Positions 1 through 12,638 of a stretch of DNA of 64,000 bases are shown in pieces (the first letter of the stretch is position 1; every line of letters begins with the position of its first letter). A program made the position numbers and the translations under genes. Under the pieces are notes generated by a model that was not told the origin of the DNA, did no database searches, and worked only from the letters and a program-made list of their open reading frames with translations. The DNA comes from Pinus tabuliformis (Eukaryota > Streptophyta > Pinopsida > Pinales > Pinaceae), in assembly GCA_031772625.1 (NCBI GenBank), contig CM062804.1, forward strand, positions 276,055,174-276,119,173, in the 5' to 3' direction.

Positions 1-894
1 GCAATAACTCAGAACTAAGATATTTTTGTGATATTTTTGTATATATGCACCCCCGCGCAGTTTATTGGGGGTTGTTGTTACTCATTTGTTCAAGAGAACT
101 CGGCTGTATTTCCTCTGGAAGATATAATACAAAGGAGCTATTGGTTTCCAGGAGATATGTTTGGCTCGGATGTGCTGTGATGAAATTACTGACTGCTGCA
201 AGATTCTCGTGTTATGGCGTGATACAATAAGTGTTTTCTAACTGTATTTATGTTTTATTTCTTCTGTAATCTGTCTGTGATGTATGGTGTTTAATCTTGG
301 TAGAAAGGTAAAAGACTAGTTCAGGATTTGTCCATTAAAGACACCCTAAACTCAATCCTTACTGCCAAATATGTTTTCTTCAAGGTTAGCTGCAACTGTG
401 GAATTCTTAAATGCTCCCATTTGCTCTAGTCACATGATAAGTCTTTATTCAGTAATTCTCTGTTGCTGCTGAGTAGGATTTGTTCTTCATTTCGTATTGC
501 ACTGTGAAAGAACTCTTAATTGCCTTTCCGGGTGTAATTTATATTGTTTTCTTTGCTAAAAATCAAAGTTTGTATCATGAATACCCATCTAGCCTTGCAG
601 TGAACCTTTCTTTATCACAGACATCAAAACTTACTTATTTCTGGACTCCACGTGCCCAATGGATTGAACTCTACTTCATATTTGCATGCCCTTCCTTGAA
701 CGATAGTCTGCAACCAAAATTCAAACAAACTTCCACCTCATAACTAGCCTAAAATCCTCAAAAGTAAAGTTAAAACTGAAAGAGAGAGCCCTCTCTGATT
801 ACAAGTAGGCTAGAACCTGTAGTCCAAAGCTTGGTTAGTGGTTACCCCGGCCGCATTCCCTCAGGAGTCAAAGGGAACAACCTGGGTGTTAACA
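1..894 (+). mobile_element. R-family long LTR, 3' (R-U5) part, cut by window edge
   Basis: This is the downstream part of a long LTR whose complete copies lie at 35102-38110 and 55359-59198. It shares with them a TATA run at about 39-47, a following TTGGGG-rich block, the AGAGAGAGCCCTCTCT stretch near 780-796 and the terminal CTGGGTGTTAACA. The LTR ends at 894 and the pol gene of element H resumes at 895, so this copy was inserted into H. The flanking pentamer is AGGAC; its partner lies outside the window, so a solo LTR cannot be told from a full element. Confidence 0.8.
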
Positions 895-1574
895 AGGACA
901 TCATACTCTGAAATAATCTTTTCTATATCAACTTGCTACTTAGCATTACAACCCTCAAATACATTGGTTTTATCAGATTTCCTTTTCTTTACAACCATTA
1001 GTAAGAATTATTTGCACAAATTTATCATTCTTTTCATCTGCCTTGAGTTTATGAGAGTATAATTATTCTTGAGCTTATGAGCTCTTACAAAGTATTCGAT
1101 TCCATCTTTAACAAGTAGATACTTGTTCTCAGCTCTATAGAAAATGGCTTTTCTATCATACAAGTAAGGACTCCCTAAAACAATTCCACATATATCCAAA
1201 GGAATTATGTCTAACTCAACCTCATCTACAAATGTTGACCCAAAAGAAAACTTCAGTTTACACTATCTAGTCACTTGTAGTTGTGCTTTATCATTCAACC
1301 ATCCTAATGGGTATGGTTTCTTGTGAGGTGTAGTTGCTAATCCCAACTTCTTTACAATTTCTTCAGAAATCAAATTTACTTGTGAGCCACTATCAAACAA
1401 AGTATCAATCTTTTGATGTTTGGAAACAACTCGAATATGGAAAAGCTCATGTCTTTTTCTCTCATGTTCTTCATCAATAATAGATTGAGCAGAATTACTA
1501 GTAGATGCTTTAGAATTCTTACCTTTTATACCTATGGCTGCAATGATTGTTTCATCTCCCGAGTCTGACCCCAA
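895..1574 (-). pseudogene. Element H: retropepsin-like protease and start of pol (gypsy)
   Basis: Read on the minus strand, the segment opens with a retropepsin-like aspartic protease: the active-site string TLFDSGSQVNLIS has the D-S-G triad expected of plant Ty3/gypsy proteases. The protease would mature the Gag-Pol polyprotein in cytoplasmic particles. The frame then meets a TAG at about 1261 but continues with the typical post-protease block (DICGIVLGSPYLYDR) that precedes reverse transcriptase in several plant gypsy lineages. It runs on in the same style to about 900, where the R-family LTR cuts it off, so RT, RNase H and integrase are absent here. Stops and the LTR insertion make it non-functional. 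The gypsy assignment is firm; the exact lineage is inferred. Confidence 0.8.
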
Positions 1575-1599
1575 ATCTTTTTGAATAGCTGCAACAGTC

Positions 1600-2559
1600 T
1601 TCTTCAGACTTCTTAGGTCTCAGCTTTGGATGCAGAAACCAACAGTGCTCATCATCATGCACATCCTTTTTACAGTGAGTGCATGAGGCTTTGATTTTCT
1701 GTGTAGTGTTAGCCTTCCTTGCTTTCCACTTTTGATTTATTTTCTCCTTGCTCTTGCTTGCAGTGGGTTGGGATGGTCTGCCAACTTCTAGATTTCCATT
1801 CTTTCCTCAAGCCTTTAGATGAGTAGCTTGTACAGATACCTCGACCATGAATGTACTTCAAAAGAGTCTCTAGTGAGTCTAATGAGATCCCTAGAATCAA
1901 TGCTCTCTTCCTAAATTCTTGAGTGTACCCTTGCACACTTTGTTGTTTCAACTGTCGAAGAGTTTTCCAACTCATCATGGCTTGTTGCATGTAGGACAAT
2001 GGATAGAATTGCTCTTGATGGTAGAAACAAATTCACTCCAGACAGAGATGGTCTTACCATGTCTTTTTATGTCAGCTTGGGTTTTGCCTTCCCACCAAAC
2101 AAGGGCAGTGCCTCCTAAGCGTAGGCTTTCCAGCTAAATTTTGGTCTTGTCTGAGTCAATGTTCTGCACTCTGCAATACACATCAATTTGTCTAATCCAA
2201 TTGTCCAACTTTTCAACATTTAGCTCTCCATCATATATAGGCAAGTCGAATTTAACATCTAGCTTAATCAAGGATGCTTTCTTATTATGCGCAGGGCTAT
2301 TAGGAGGTGTGAGAAAGTTTTCCTCTTTCCCTTTTCCTTTTGAGTGGTCATGGGAATGAGATTCATCTTCTTCTTTATCTTCTTTAGAGCCTGATGAATC
2401 TTCATCCTTATGCTCTCTAAAGTCCCTATACATTTCTTCTACCATAGACTTTATAGCTAGGAAACTCTCTATGAATTGAGGGTCTGGTCCCATAGAACCT
2501 TCCTCTGACATGGTTTTCTGAGGATAGACTCTCCCCATCTCAGGATTAGTTTCGACCAA
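1600..2559 (-). pseudogene. Element H: gag polyprotein remnant (gypsy)
   Basis: A minus-strand gag frame starts at the ATG ending at 2559. About 50 residues in it has a long acidic, serine-rich linker (DEDSSGSKEDKEEDESHSHD), and then the retrotransposon-gag fold begins with LDVKFDLPIYDGELNVEKLD. The frame ends at a stop at 2134; homologous sequence continues in the same strand with the gag helices (around 1999-1709, MMSWKTLRQLKQQSVQGYTQEF) after frame disruption. Gag would form the particle that packages element RNA. It sits about 85 bp downstream of the primer binding site and directly upstream of the protease, the normal gypsy order. Several stops and shifts show a dead copy. Confidence 0.8.
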
Positions 2560-2643
2560 CTCTCCTTCTCCTAATTTGAGCTTTTATCTAGTGAGCATTC
2601 AACAGCTAAACCAACACAACCTTGTCTAACCTTCCAACCTAAA

Positions 2644-2655
2644 GCTCTGATACCA
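2644..2655 (-). other. Element H primer binding site (initiator tRNA-Met type)
   Basis: On the minus strand the site reads TGGTATCAGAGC, the exact complement of the 3' end of plant initiator tRNA-Met. Two bases separate it from the CA that ends the LTR at 2658. This fixes the LTR end and the minus orientation of H. Confidence 0.9.
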
Positions 2656-2657
2656 CT

Positions 2658-4066
2658 TGATCTGATAATCACCCTATGAGTGATCTCAGTTAAGAATTAT
2701 TAAATGGAGGTATTACAGACTCATGTGCTGGTGTGTGTCTGGGTTATTTAAGCAACGGATCGATCAGATTTCCAATACATAGACACTTGACATGGAAGAC
2801 AGCAAAGAAATACAGTAAACAAATATAAGAACACAAGAAATTAATAAGGAGTTCACCCTATCCTCCAAGGCTACATCTCCAGTCCAACTTTCAATGGTGG
2901 CCTTCTTTTATTGTGTCTTAAAGTAGAGATTTACAAAGAAGGAGGTCAATATGTGTCTCCTATCATAGGATAGCTTGGCAGGGTGGTTCTTGGATTCTCC
3001 AAGCCACTGGAGTACACAAACTCTCAACATTACCAGCTTTCTGACCTCTTGGGTCTACAATGGAAGGAGCCCAATGTGGTGCTTGGGCCTAACAGATCCC
3101 CTTCAGGGATGGCTCGAATTTCTCAAGCCCTCTGGTGCTCAATGCTGCCTCTGGTTAGCTCAGCCCTCTGTCTTCTTTTTGCTTTTTGCTTTCTCTATCT
3201 ACTTTCTTTTTTCTTCCATGTGTGTGGGTGTGTATGTATGTCCCGTCTTCTGGTCTGTGCATGGATTTAAAGCCATATTAGCTCATGGCTGTTCGATTCC
3301 TCTTCCAACTCCGTTGGATTGCCTGCCACAGCTTCGCTTGGAGTTCCCTGTTTCGGCGTCATCATCAGACTCACAGGGAGTGGCCACTTGTCCTCTTGCG
3401 ACCTACGCCAGCTTGCTTCGTCGGTTCGTTTCTTCAGCTACATTGTGGAATGAGTTATTTTCCACCTTGCCATCGGACCTCAAATTCTTATAGGTCGCGG
3501 ATTAATCCCCTATCAATTATGGTTTTCCCATCGGGCGCGATCTCAACCGTTAGATCTGGATCCCTTAGATCCAATGCCATCCGCTCATTCCGTGCGGTTG
3601 ACTTTCTCGACCGTTAGTGCACAATGAGCAGTGGTTTACTCTCTCTTCCGCTTGCCATGCGTTAGGCACTGAGTGGAATCGCTCGGTTTTCACAAAAACT
3701 TCTTACTGCCCAGGGATGCCCTCGATCAATACCACCGATTTTTGGAGCACGGGTCCTGCCTTTGCCTTTAGCCTTTCTCCCCATGGTTTTCCTGGCTCTC
3801 ATGTGACCGAGCGCTTGGGGCCTCTCCATTTCGAGGGTTTTTTCCCAGTGATGCGCGATTGCACTTCGTGCATAAAAAACTCCCTCCTTTTCCCGATCCG
3901 GGCTTTGCAGGGGCTAATTTTGCCTCCTGCGTAGTCTCCATGGGCCTTAATCAGCGCGCTTTGACTGAGGTCCTCGTCGTTCCACGCTGGCTACCAACTG
4001 CCACTAGTTTAGAGGTATTTTTGATCACTGCTCTTAATTCTTTGAAGTCTGTCCCGACCTAGTACA
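2658..4066 (-). mobile_element. Element H 5' LTR (upstream limit uncertain)
   Basis: The minus-strand LTR ends in GATTATCAGATCA just before the primer site. Its start is less certain. A TGTTAGGCCC at 3094 would give a 437-bp LTR. However, the region to about 4066 reads like a U3 on the same strand: it is GC-richer than its surroundings, has the plant promoter-like string GATCTAACGGTTGAGATC near 3545-3562 and a TATA-like TTTAAAT near 3268-3274. I prefer the longer reading, starting TGTACTAGG at 4066. The open plus-strand frames here (2975-3617) show no recognisable domain and are taken as chance frames. Confidence 0.5.
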
Positions 4067-4099
4067 ACCATGGTTCTGTTGATCATTCTTTATGGATCC

Positions 4100-4560
4100 A
4101 ATTCGGATCATGTACATAGTACCACATGCACAACATGTACATGAAACTACATGTACACAACGACACATGCACGACATGTACACAACACTACCTGCACACA
4201 ATGCCACTTGTACAACATGTACACAACATTTCATGCACACAACACCACTTTTATAATCGTGCACACAACATCATATGTACCTAGCACCACTTGTCTAACA
4301 TGCACGCAACACCACATGTACATAGCACTGCATATACAACATGTACATAACATCATCTATACACAACAGTGCATATCCAACATGTACATAACAACATCTA
4401 TAACCAATACTACATATGAAATATTCACACAACGCTATCTGTACCATCATATACAAAACATTTCATAAACAACGTGTACCCACACTACATATACACAACA
4501 CTGCATGCACACAACATCACAGATGCAACATGTGCAACATATACAACATATGCACAACAA
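4100..4560. repeat. Degenerate ACATGTACACAAC minisatellite
   Basis: About 450 bp made of imperfect copies of a short unit around ACATGTACACAACACCAC, with many CAACATGTAC and ACACAACA cores. Copies differ in length and sequence, and no clean higher-order period is visible by eye. Short open frames across it on both strands come from the low complexity. Confidence 0.85.
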
Positions 4561-4879
4561 TAGTACCTCACATTTGAAAGCACATTGTCTCTACCGAGAA
4601 ACCTTGCTTCTAGTGTCTTACCCATGTTTTTCCCAACAAGATGCAAACCGTATTACTTCATTTCACTGATGTATCCCTTAGTGTTACCTATCATGACATA
4701 AACATAGGCATAATACAAAGATACAATATCAATTCATATCCACATGATATTGACCTCATATATTTGTCATGATTACTCTTCCCACTTGATTCCCATAAGA
4801 CTAGGAACCTTTTCCTACCATTCACCTGCATAAGAAATCATTCCTCCACAAGAATGATCCATGAAAACCCTGTCAGAGT

Positions 4880-4957
<78 letters not shown>

Positions 4958-7886
4958 CATTAAAAATCACGATCTTGTTAGAAAACGACATACATACACA
5001 CATATATACATATAAACATTAGAATTAAACAAACATGATCCATGATGACTTTTTCATAGATGACATACATACATAAATACATGTATACATATATAAACAT
5101 CAACATAGTCTCAATCACAACATAATTTCTAGATAACATAAGGTCAAGGTTAAGAGAACTTCCTTATTTGTGCACACCATGCATGACATTGAGAAGAACA
5201 GTTCCCATCATAGCCGAGGCATATGATGTTTCAAGTCCATTCACTTTACCTTTCTGATTACCTTTCTCATGTTTGTATTGCCACCATCCATTTACCACAA
5301 TGGACCCAACTAGTTCAACCGACTACCATAGTCTTACCTTTTGTTGCGCTTATTCATGCATCGGAATTCATCTGTGCCTTACATTACCTATTGGGTACCA
5401 CAGAACTCTCTCTGAGCTCCATTAACTTTCCTCCTTGCCAACGAATTCCCAAGACTCAAAACATAACAGGAATGACAAGAAACAAATAAGAAGAAAACCA
5501 ATAACATGACACCACAATAAAGTGGCATAACTATGCACCAGACACACGAAAAATTGTAAATCAAGTGCAATAATCACAAAAGATCACTATCATAAGACTA
5601 ACAATAGACACCATGACTCAATCCCCATGGTTTTGAAGGAAAGCTCAACTAGAGCTTTCTTAAAAATTTCATGGCAATTTCTTTTCCATGCAATCCCCTG
5701 CACCATACCGCCATAAACACATAATTGTCAGTGCATAAATAAATATAACAATACAGAAGATACCTTACCTTATTGTGCCAAACACGTTTCCTTGTAGATG
5801 AACATGTCCATGTCATCTCTCAAGGGACTCCATTTCCCTTGACAAATCCACCTATAACTAGAGACTACCTAATATACCTGTTAAGCACATGCCCATGAAC
5901 ATAACACATATCCACATAATTTCAGACAAATCAAGGTTAAGAATACTTCTTGTGTTCAAGGTACTTATTCATTTGGAATTAGGGTTTGCAAAAATAGCCA
6001 AAGGAATTCTTGCCCAGTTCCTTTCCTTTACCTTCTTACCTTGCTGCAATTGAGGCTTACTATGTACTATCACATCACCCAACTATTAGTTATATAAACA
6101 CATCAATTATTACCTTGTCATGCTAATACCAAGAATGTTTCCTACAACTACTCACACAAGTCAACAACATGTTTGAAACATCAAGACAATCATATCTATC
6201 AATTTGAAATCAAATTTTACAAATAATCATGTAATAACCCATAGTCAACTCATAGTCATTAGACATAATGCTACAATTGTCACCTACTTACACTCAAGTA
6301 CATATCAACTGTCTCAACACATATGTGTTAGTACAATCATCTTAAAACAAGATCATTTGAACACATACTCATATTATGAAATTCATCAAACATTCAACCA
6401 AGTTTCAAACATACCATGTTAAATAAACCAACTATATGTCATAATAGACACAAAACACCCGAACACCAAATATATGACATAATCAAACAATAAAGCACCA
6501 AATATACGACATAAGCGAACTCATACCTTAATGTATCTCAGGGGAGGCTATCTTGTCTGCACAATCAATCTAGATTAGCATGATATAACTTCACAACATA
6601 TCAACTCAGACACAAGTAAGATCATTCTATCCATAACAAATACTAACTAACATGTTCACATCCTAACTCATAAATTATTATCATTTATGCATAGCAGTCA
6701 CATATGTACGATTAGTCTAGATTAGTACCAGACAATGCAACATGATAGTTTGATTCATACATGAACGTTGTAACCCTAACCATCTGCATAGGCCAATCCA
6801 ATTTATCATGATACATATACCACCAAGATCTTAATGTAATAACCCTAATCATCAAGCTAACTATCATTTAACAACAAAAATTTAACCTGTAAGGTACTTC
6901 ATCAACAACATATAACATAATCATCAAGTTATCTAATATAAAACAATAATATAAATGCATACAACTACAAGTTACTATCATTCTTGACTATCCGAAACAT
7001 GTGCATATAACTACACTAATCAACTAGCATCCATCATGAATGTAAACATAACATCAAAATACATGTACATAAACTGAATGCATATAAACCTAATGTGTAT
7101 AACAATCCTTGAATTACATACTTGCATGCCAAACATACAATACCTGTATGATGATCTACTCTTACCCCAAGTCCAATGCTGCAACCTCATTATGATGATC
7201 TACATCTCCTGCTCTATCTCAGCCAACAAATTAGCATCATAACAACCAATAGCACCATGATGACCTAAATTGCATACTATGACTTCACAAGGCAAGTTTG
7301 ACCTACTATACATGCATAATTATAACCAAGATCATACATGCATAAAGACTGCATATAGACATATAACACTTGAGTACAAAACCATATACACATCATTTTA
7401 GCTAGAGTCTAGCCATCAATGCATTACCATATCATCTACACAAACCATGACCTCATGCATTACAACAACCGTTACTCCACTCTATACATTGCCACATGCA
7501 ACCATCATCATGCATAATAAATGCATAATCAACTACACATACACATGAATGCATGTAATCGAGCATAAGCGATTAATAGTTGTAACCAACCTACAAGACT
7601 AATACATGTAATCAAACATACAAGAATGAAACCTCACATACAAGGATGAAATCAAGCGACATACAACAACATGTAAGCAACATATAACAATATGTAGCTA
7701 GTAATATACTCATGATGATGCATTCCACAAAATCAACATCAAGTTCCTCATAACAACATTACACAACCATGATCACCATTATGCAATGAAACAAGCACAT
7801 GGAATGAAAGTGTAGGAGACGCGCATGAAACTAACATACATACATGACCAATGCACACTTCCCATCTAGTATGAGGGGTGAACCAT
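4561..7886 (-). other. AT-rich region without recognisable genes, probable internal part of element L
   Basis: About 3.3 kb rich in ACATA/CATAT words, with no reading frame that resembles a known protein on either strand. It lies downstream (minus strand) of the primer site at 7887-7898, so its right part at least should be the internal region of element L. It may be a non-coding (LARD-like) element or a badly decayed one. No second copy of the L LTR was seen to close it on the left. Confidence 0.4.
4883..4954. repeat. (AT)36 microsatellite
   Basis: An uninterrupted run of 72 bases of alternating A and T. The tyrosine-isoleucine frame read through it on the minus strand is an artefact of the repeat. 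Confidence 0.97.
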
Positions 7887-7898
7887 GCTCTTATACCA
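7887..7898 (-). other. Element L primer binding site (iMet type, one mismatch)
   Basis: The minus strand reads TGGTATAAGAGCATGG, one base different from the standard TGGTATCAGAGC complement of initiator tRNA-Met. It lies three bases after the GGTGTTACA that ends the LTR at 7902. Confidence 0.75.
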
Positions 7899-7901
7899 CT
7901 C

Positions 7902-10128
7902 TGTAACACCTTCCTCTCACATTTACCCAAGTAACCATTCCAACTGGGGTAAACATGTGAGGAGAGGCTACTATGATTAGATTCTACCTCCTATGTGACC
8001 TTAATGATGTGGAATCAACCGAAACATAACACGGAAACATTTAACATCAGCTTCAGGGCCCTCAAGAACCAATCCAACACTTCAAACAACTTGCCCTTAG
8101 GTCCCACCGAACTTTTGGAAATCTACAGCCTCAGTTGCTATGATGTTATAGGCATGAAAGCATCTAGAAACCCAAATTTTCTCTCAGAAGCTTGCCTTCC
8201 AGCATCCACAGACTCAATTTTCCAGTGTTATGCTAGTGTCCTTGGGATTTTAACCACTTTTTTAGGCCCATAACTCATGTCACTTCCCAAAATGGAAAGA
8301 TAACTTAGGAGCAGTAAAAGAATAGGGAAACAATGATGAAAACACAATAAGTTAAAAAAGACCTTAATCATACCCTTACTAGCCACAATAGACATTTCGT
8401 CAAACATGTCGCAAGCATGTAACCTACATGTGTAACCAACATAATTAAAAATTGGGATTTTGTACTTATCTGAGAATCACTAAGAACCATTGTTCCCTCA
8501 TGTCATTTGTTGTATTACCATCTATTAGACCATAGATACATTATCCAATCATTTACAAGTAAAACCATGTTGAGAGCCATACATAGTCGTTGTCATAAAA
8601 CACACATATAACCAACATAATAACAACAAAATTACTCATGAAATTATAGCCATATAGACCACATATAATCCATCAAAATAGTCATAGAAATACAAGGAGA
8701 AATAACCTTTCATTAATGATGCAAAAACCAAACCCGGGATAGGACTTCCACGTTCCACCTGGCCATACAATGGTTGAGCCAAATCTCTCCTCATCCATTC
8801 ACCTCCATGTCATATTCCAAGCATAAATGTGGGATTCAAACCAAAAGAACAAACCATGGAATGTCGAGGCTAAACCACCTCATCCTCATCAATAGAAACC
8901 AAGCTTTACCATAATCCATCTCGGATCACTAGGCCAACACAATGAAAACACCATATCAGGCTTTACCATGATCTCCACCCAATCACTAGGCCAAACAAGC
9001 ATGGATTACACACCATTTCTCCACCTACACCATGAGGAATTTTGTTGTATCCTAGTCTCTAAGGCTTTACCACAATCCAAACATAGATCACTAGGCCCTA
9101 GCTCGAGACCCCAACCTGTTAGGATTTACCGCGATCCACAATGGAGCACTAGGTCCTAAAATGAGACCCACTCTCTAAGATTTATTGCATATTCCAACCT
9201 GGGATTACTAGGCCGAATGGAGATAAAACCAACTCTAAGATTTATCATATATCATTTCATTCACCGACAATTATTCCTATGCCATCCGAGGCAAGACAAA
9301 ATCTGACTTTACTGCAACCCAAAGTCTGGTTCATGGGTTACTAGGACGTGTTCTATTATTTCATAGATCCACCCCACTCAGCTTCAAATCCATCTCGCAA
9401 TCCAGCTCAACCAAAACATGAGAACCCCATCACACCATGGCTATCCGTAAATAGCAAGGCTAGTCTAAAAATATGGTTACACCTAAGAAAACCCATGCCA
9501 CTACAACAAAATAACCACATGCAATACCATGCATGCGAAATCTAGTAAGGAAAATACACATAGAAATAGATACCTACAATAAATCTGGCTGTAGCTGCTT
9601 GATCCTTCCTTTCCCTGCTTGATATTTTCTTCCTCTTTCCTTCTTTTTCCTTTCTTGATCCAATGCTAAAATTGCTCCAAGAAAACTCTAAGTGTCCAAG
9701 AGTGAGAGAGAGGGATAGAGAATAATGAGAGAGCTCCAAAGCTGAACTAACAAAATTTTGCACCGACCAAACCTGAGCCAAGATCTTTCCAACTAATCCT
9801 CATAAGTATTTTTATTAATGAAGCCTCCATTTTCTTCATTTTCCATTATTTTCCTTCAATTTCCTCCTCACATGCAACCTATGACCTTTCACCTCTATTT
9901 TCTCCTAATTTCCATTATTTTCATAAATAAATGTGCTAAAATGACATTCTACCTTTTTAAAGCCTTAGCCATTTCCTTCGCCAATTTCCTTTGCTATAAA
10001 CAACCAAATGAACACCCCTAGGATGTCTTGCCCAAAATTTAGCTTGGAATAAGTGTCCTGTCAACCATGGTTACTATTTTTTCCTTTATTTACTTTTATT
10101 AGATGGAATTTTCACCAATGCTGTTACA
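7902..10128 (-). mobile_element. Element L long LTR (2,227 bp)
   Basis: The minus-strand unit begins TGTAACAGCATT at 10128 and ends GGTGTTACA at 7902, giving inverted TGTAACA/TGTTACA termini, and is followed by the primer site. Its length suits a plant gypsy LTR. No coding frame of interest lies inside; it holds a degenerate tandem repeat (8885-9345). The right flank is the leader of gypsy element T. The other LTR is not in the window, so no TSD can be tested. Confidence 0.6.
8885..9345. repeat. Degenerate tandem repeat inside the L LTR
   Basis: Five to six imperfect copies of a unit of very roughly 70-90 bp, each holding a TTTACC(A/G)NNATCCA block followed by a (G)ATCACTAGGCC block. Copies are visible near 8910, 8963, 9063, 9120, 9178 and 9308. 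Tandem arrays in U3 are common in plant LTRs and may hold enhancer elements; that role is inference. Confidence 0.6.
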
Positions 10129-10406
10129 GTAGATGTTGTTTCTTCTTGAGCAATGTTTTTTATTTTGCATACAGTTTTTTAAAAAGTGAAAAAAAAATAT
10201 TTCATGCCTTGTAAGAGTAGGCATAATGAAGGAAAGTTCTTACCAAAAACTGCCATACCCTAGAGAAGTCAACCTTCACTCTTCTTTAGTGACTGTGAAC
10301 TTCCCTCTCTGACTGTAGGGGAGTTAGAAGACCCTCTAGATTATCAACCTAATTTTTTTGAGAACCTATTAGGGAAGAAGAGTAACCCACTTCACCTACC
10401 TAAACT
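10129..10406 (+). other. Element T 5' leader
   Basis: Non-coding sequence between the L LTR and the gag start of T, with an A-run near 10190 and no clear primer binding site. T's own 5' LTR is missing here, probably because L was inserted into or beside it. Confidence 0.4.
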
Positions 10407-11290
10407 ATGGCTACGAACAGGGACAATGAGGTTTCCCCCATCAAAGAGGCCAATGGAGAGTTTAGAATGAATAATATAAGCTCTACTTCCCTTCCACACT
10501 TCCATGGATTAACCACTAAGGATCTAGATACCTTCATGTTTCAATTTTCTATTATTTGTAGGACCTATGCGTATGCCTCTAATGAGTAGAAGTTGAAGTT
10601 ATTCCCCTCTACCCTTAAAGATGCAACCTTGTGCTAGTTTATGGGTTTGCCTAGGGCTAGCATCACTACCTGGGTCCAAATGAAATATGCCTTCAATAAC
10701 AAGTATAGACTACTACAAGTCCAAAGAAACCAAGGAAAAAATATTTAGGACGACCCTTGGACCTGATGAATCCCTAGAGGACTATGAGGGGAGATTTCAA
10801 CTTAGTTATATGAGGCCAACTTTACCCTTGACCCTAAGTCACCCAAGCTAGTTCTTCTCCGAGGGATCGGGGAGGATATGTTGGAAACCCTCAACATGCT
10901 GTATGGAGGATATATCCATTAATTATCCTATGATGACATCAAAGTTGTATTCAAGAATTACTCTAAGGCTCCTAGGAAGAAGGGTAGGGCTAGTCAAGGC
11001 TTGGTCAGTTCCTCTCCCTTCAAAACATCCATCAAGAATGATATAGGGAACATGTTGGAGGATTTCAAGAGTGAAATGTTGCATACATTTCCATTGTAAA
11101 TGGATACCATGCAAATCAAAAGAAAGTAGGAGGAAGCAGAGAGGGAAATGGTTATTTTCTTCCCTAGATGCACTAAAAGACATCCTAGGAAAGAATTTCC
11201 ATTGAATGTCATAGAAGTATTCCTAGTCTGTGAAGAAAATCAGTAACAGACAAAATCCCCTCTTTTCCAGGACTAAAAGCTATACATAAA
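10407..11290 (+). pseudogene. Element T gag remnant (gypsy)
   Basis: From the ATG at 10407 the frame encodes the start of a gypsy Gag: a short polar leader, then ISSTSLPHFHGLTTKDLDTF, closely matching the Gag start of element N (44789-45130, minus: PPSSLPKFHGLRSKDPKTF). A stop at 10588 and later stops and shifts break it, but helices typical of the gag domain go on in neighbouring frames (SLEDYEGRFQLSYM near 10775). Gag would make the packaging particle. With the protease, RT, RNase H and integrase that follow, T has the full gypsy order gag-pro-RT-RH-INT on the plus strand, although 33.9 kb of later insertions lie between RT and RNase H. T and N clearly belong to the same gypsy group. Confidence 0.75.
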
Positions 11291-11990
11291 GGAGCAAAAG
11301 GTGGGTCAAAGAAATTGTGCTTCATTAATCAAAGAAGGCCTTAAGGATCTCATCCATATCAACAGGGAATGCAAGGTGCACATTACTCTTATTAAAATCC
11401 AAAACAAAATGTACCCTTGCAACCTTGGTTCTCTTCCACTGACCCATCATGGTCCACACTTCCTTCTTAGCCTTATGCTCCTCCATATCCTCCCCAACCT
11501 GTCAACCGTCCTTTTCATCCATATCCACCCCAATCTTCTTAATGGGTCAATTCATAATAAGGGTGGAGTCCACAAGTCTACCAACTTCTTTCTTCATTAC
11601 CTCCACCCCAACCTCAACCAAAAATCACTCATCCTACTCCACCTAAGCAACCTCAAATGTCAGCTCAAACCAATCTGAACCTGAAAAACAAGCAAACATA
11701 ATGGGTATATAGTGAAGAGACATCTTATCCTAATTATGTTGTGGAAATACAAGAGATCAACCTTCAGTATGGTAGAGTGCTCCTAGATAATCACCCACCT
11801 TCTCCACCTAAAGAGCTTGAAGAAGATAAGGAAGACAATTCTCCTCAAGTCTATCCACCCCAGCCAACACACCCTAGAATAGGTTGAACTTCTGGGAGAA
11901 GTGAAGAAATTGCATGTTAAGAAACCCCTTCTCGAGGCCATTAAAGATTTTCCCATCTACAATAATATTATTAAGTAAAATTGTTTCAAA
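11291..11990 (+). pseudogene. Element T proline-rich gag-protease linker
   Basis: A region with many CCTCCAC/CCCCAA words, encoding a proline-, histidine- and serine-rich linker in shifting frames (about 11440-11690), then an acidic stretch (near 11815-11840) before the protease. It matches in position the proline-rich tail of the N gag (17991-18716). No zinc knuckle survives clearly. Confidence 0.5.
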
Positions 11991-12638
11991 AATCCTCGGA
12001 GAATAAATAGAGACACCCCCACCATAAATGTTGTTGGGAAACTATCTGATTTAATGCTTGGGAGGGTGATCTTCATGAAATATCTAGACATTAGAATCCC
12101 AGTAGTGGATATGCACATTGATGGCATTATAGTCCCTAATACCTTGATTGATCTCGGTGCTTCAATCAATGTGATGAATAAGGAAACCATGCTAAATTTA
12201 AATCTCTAAGGGGCTTTGAGGAAGACCACCACATTGTTGCAGCTTGTAGATAGATCCATTGTATCTCCTGAGGGAATTGTTAAATATTTTATGGTCTTCA
12301 TTGTCCCTTGGGAGTATCCTACTAATTTCCCGGTTCTCCAACCCAAAACCAAGTTTAATGGCTATCCTCTCATATTAGGAAGACCTTGGTTGGCCACTGC
12401 TGATGCCTACATTAGTTGTAGGGATGGGAACATAACTATTAAGAATGGACATGTATCAAAACAACTAATATTTTATCCTCCTGCTCAGCCTTCTATTGAA
12501 CATGACTTAACCTTATGGTTAGAAGAGGAGAAAGAGGATGAATTGTATCACACAATCCTCTATCCAATCTGCGCTCTAGATACTATTAAAAGAGGGGTGA
12601 ACCCTGATGAAAATGACCTCATTGACCATATCCTTTAG
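11991..12638 (+). pseudogene. Element T aspartic protease
   Basis: The active-site string TLIDLGASINVMN (about 12139-12177) is the classic D-L-G-A site of Athila-like and Tat plant gypsy proteases. Downstream, in the long open stretch 12216-12638, come the flap and C-terminal motif GYPLILGRPWLATADAYIS (about 12361-12417), also canonical. A stop near 12208 separates the halves. The enzyme would cleave the polyprotein during particle maturation. An acidic linker (LEEEKEDELYHTIL) follows and leads to the RT. Identification as a gypsy protease is firm; the copy is inactive. Confidence 0.85.

Noticed and set aside
2975..3617. Plus-strand overlapping open frames of 95-172 codons as a host gene
   Set aside because: No domain, overlapping in different frames, and the region reads as LTR/promoter sequence of the minus-strand element H.
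4815..5003. Minus-strand small protein with a Tyr-Ile repeat
   Set aside because: It is the translation of the (AT)n microsatellite.
11301..11678. A 125-codon plus-strand gene with Leu/His/Pro-rich product
   Set aside because: It lies in the proline-rich gag-protease linker of T, read in a shifted frame.
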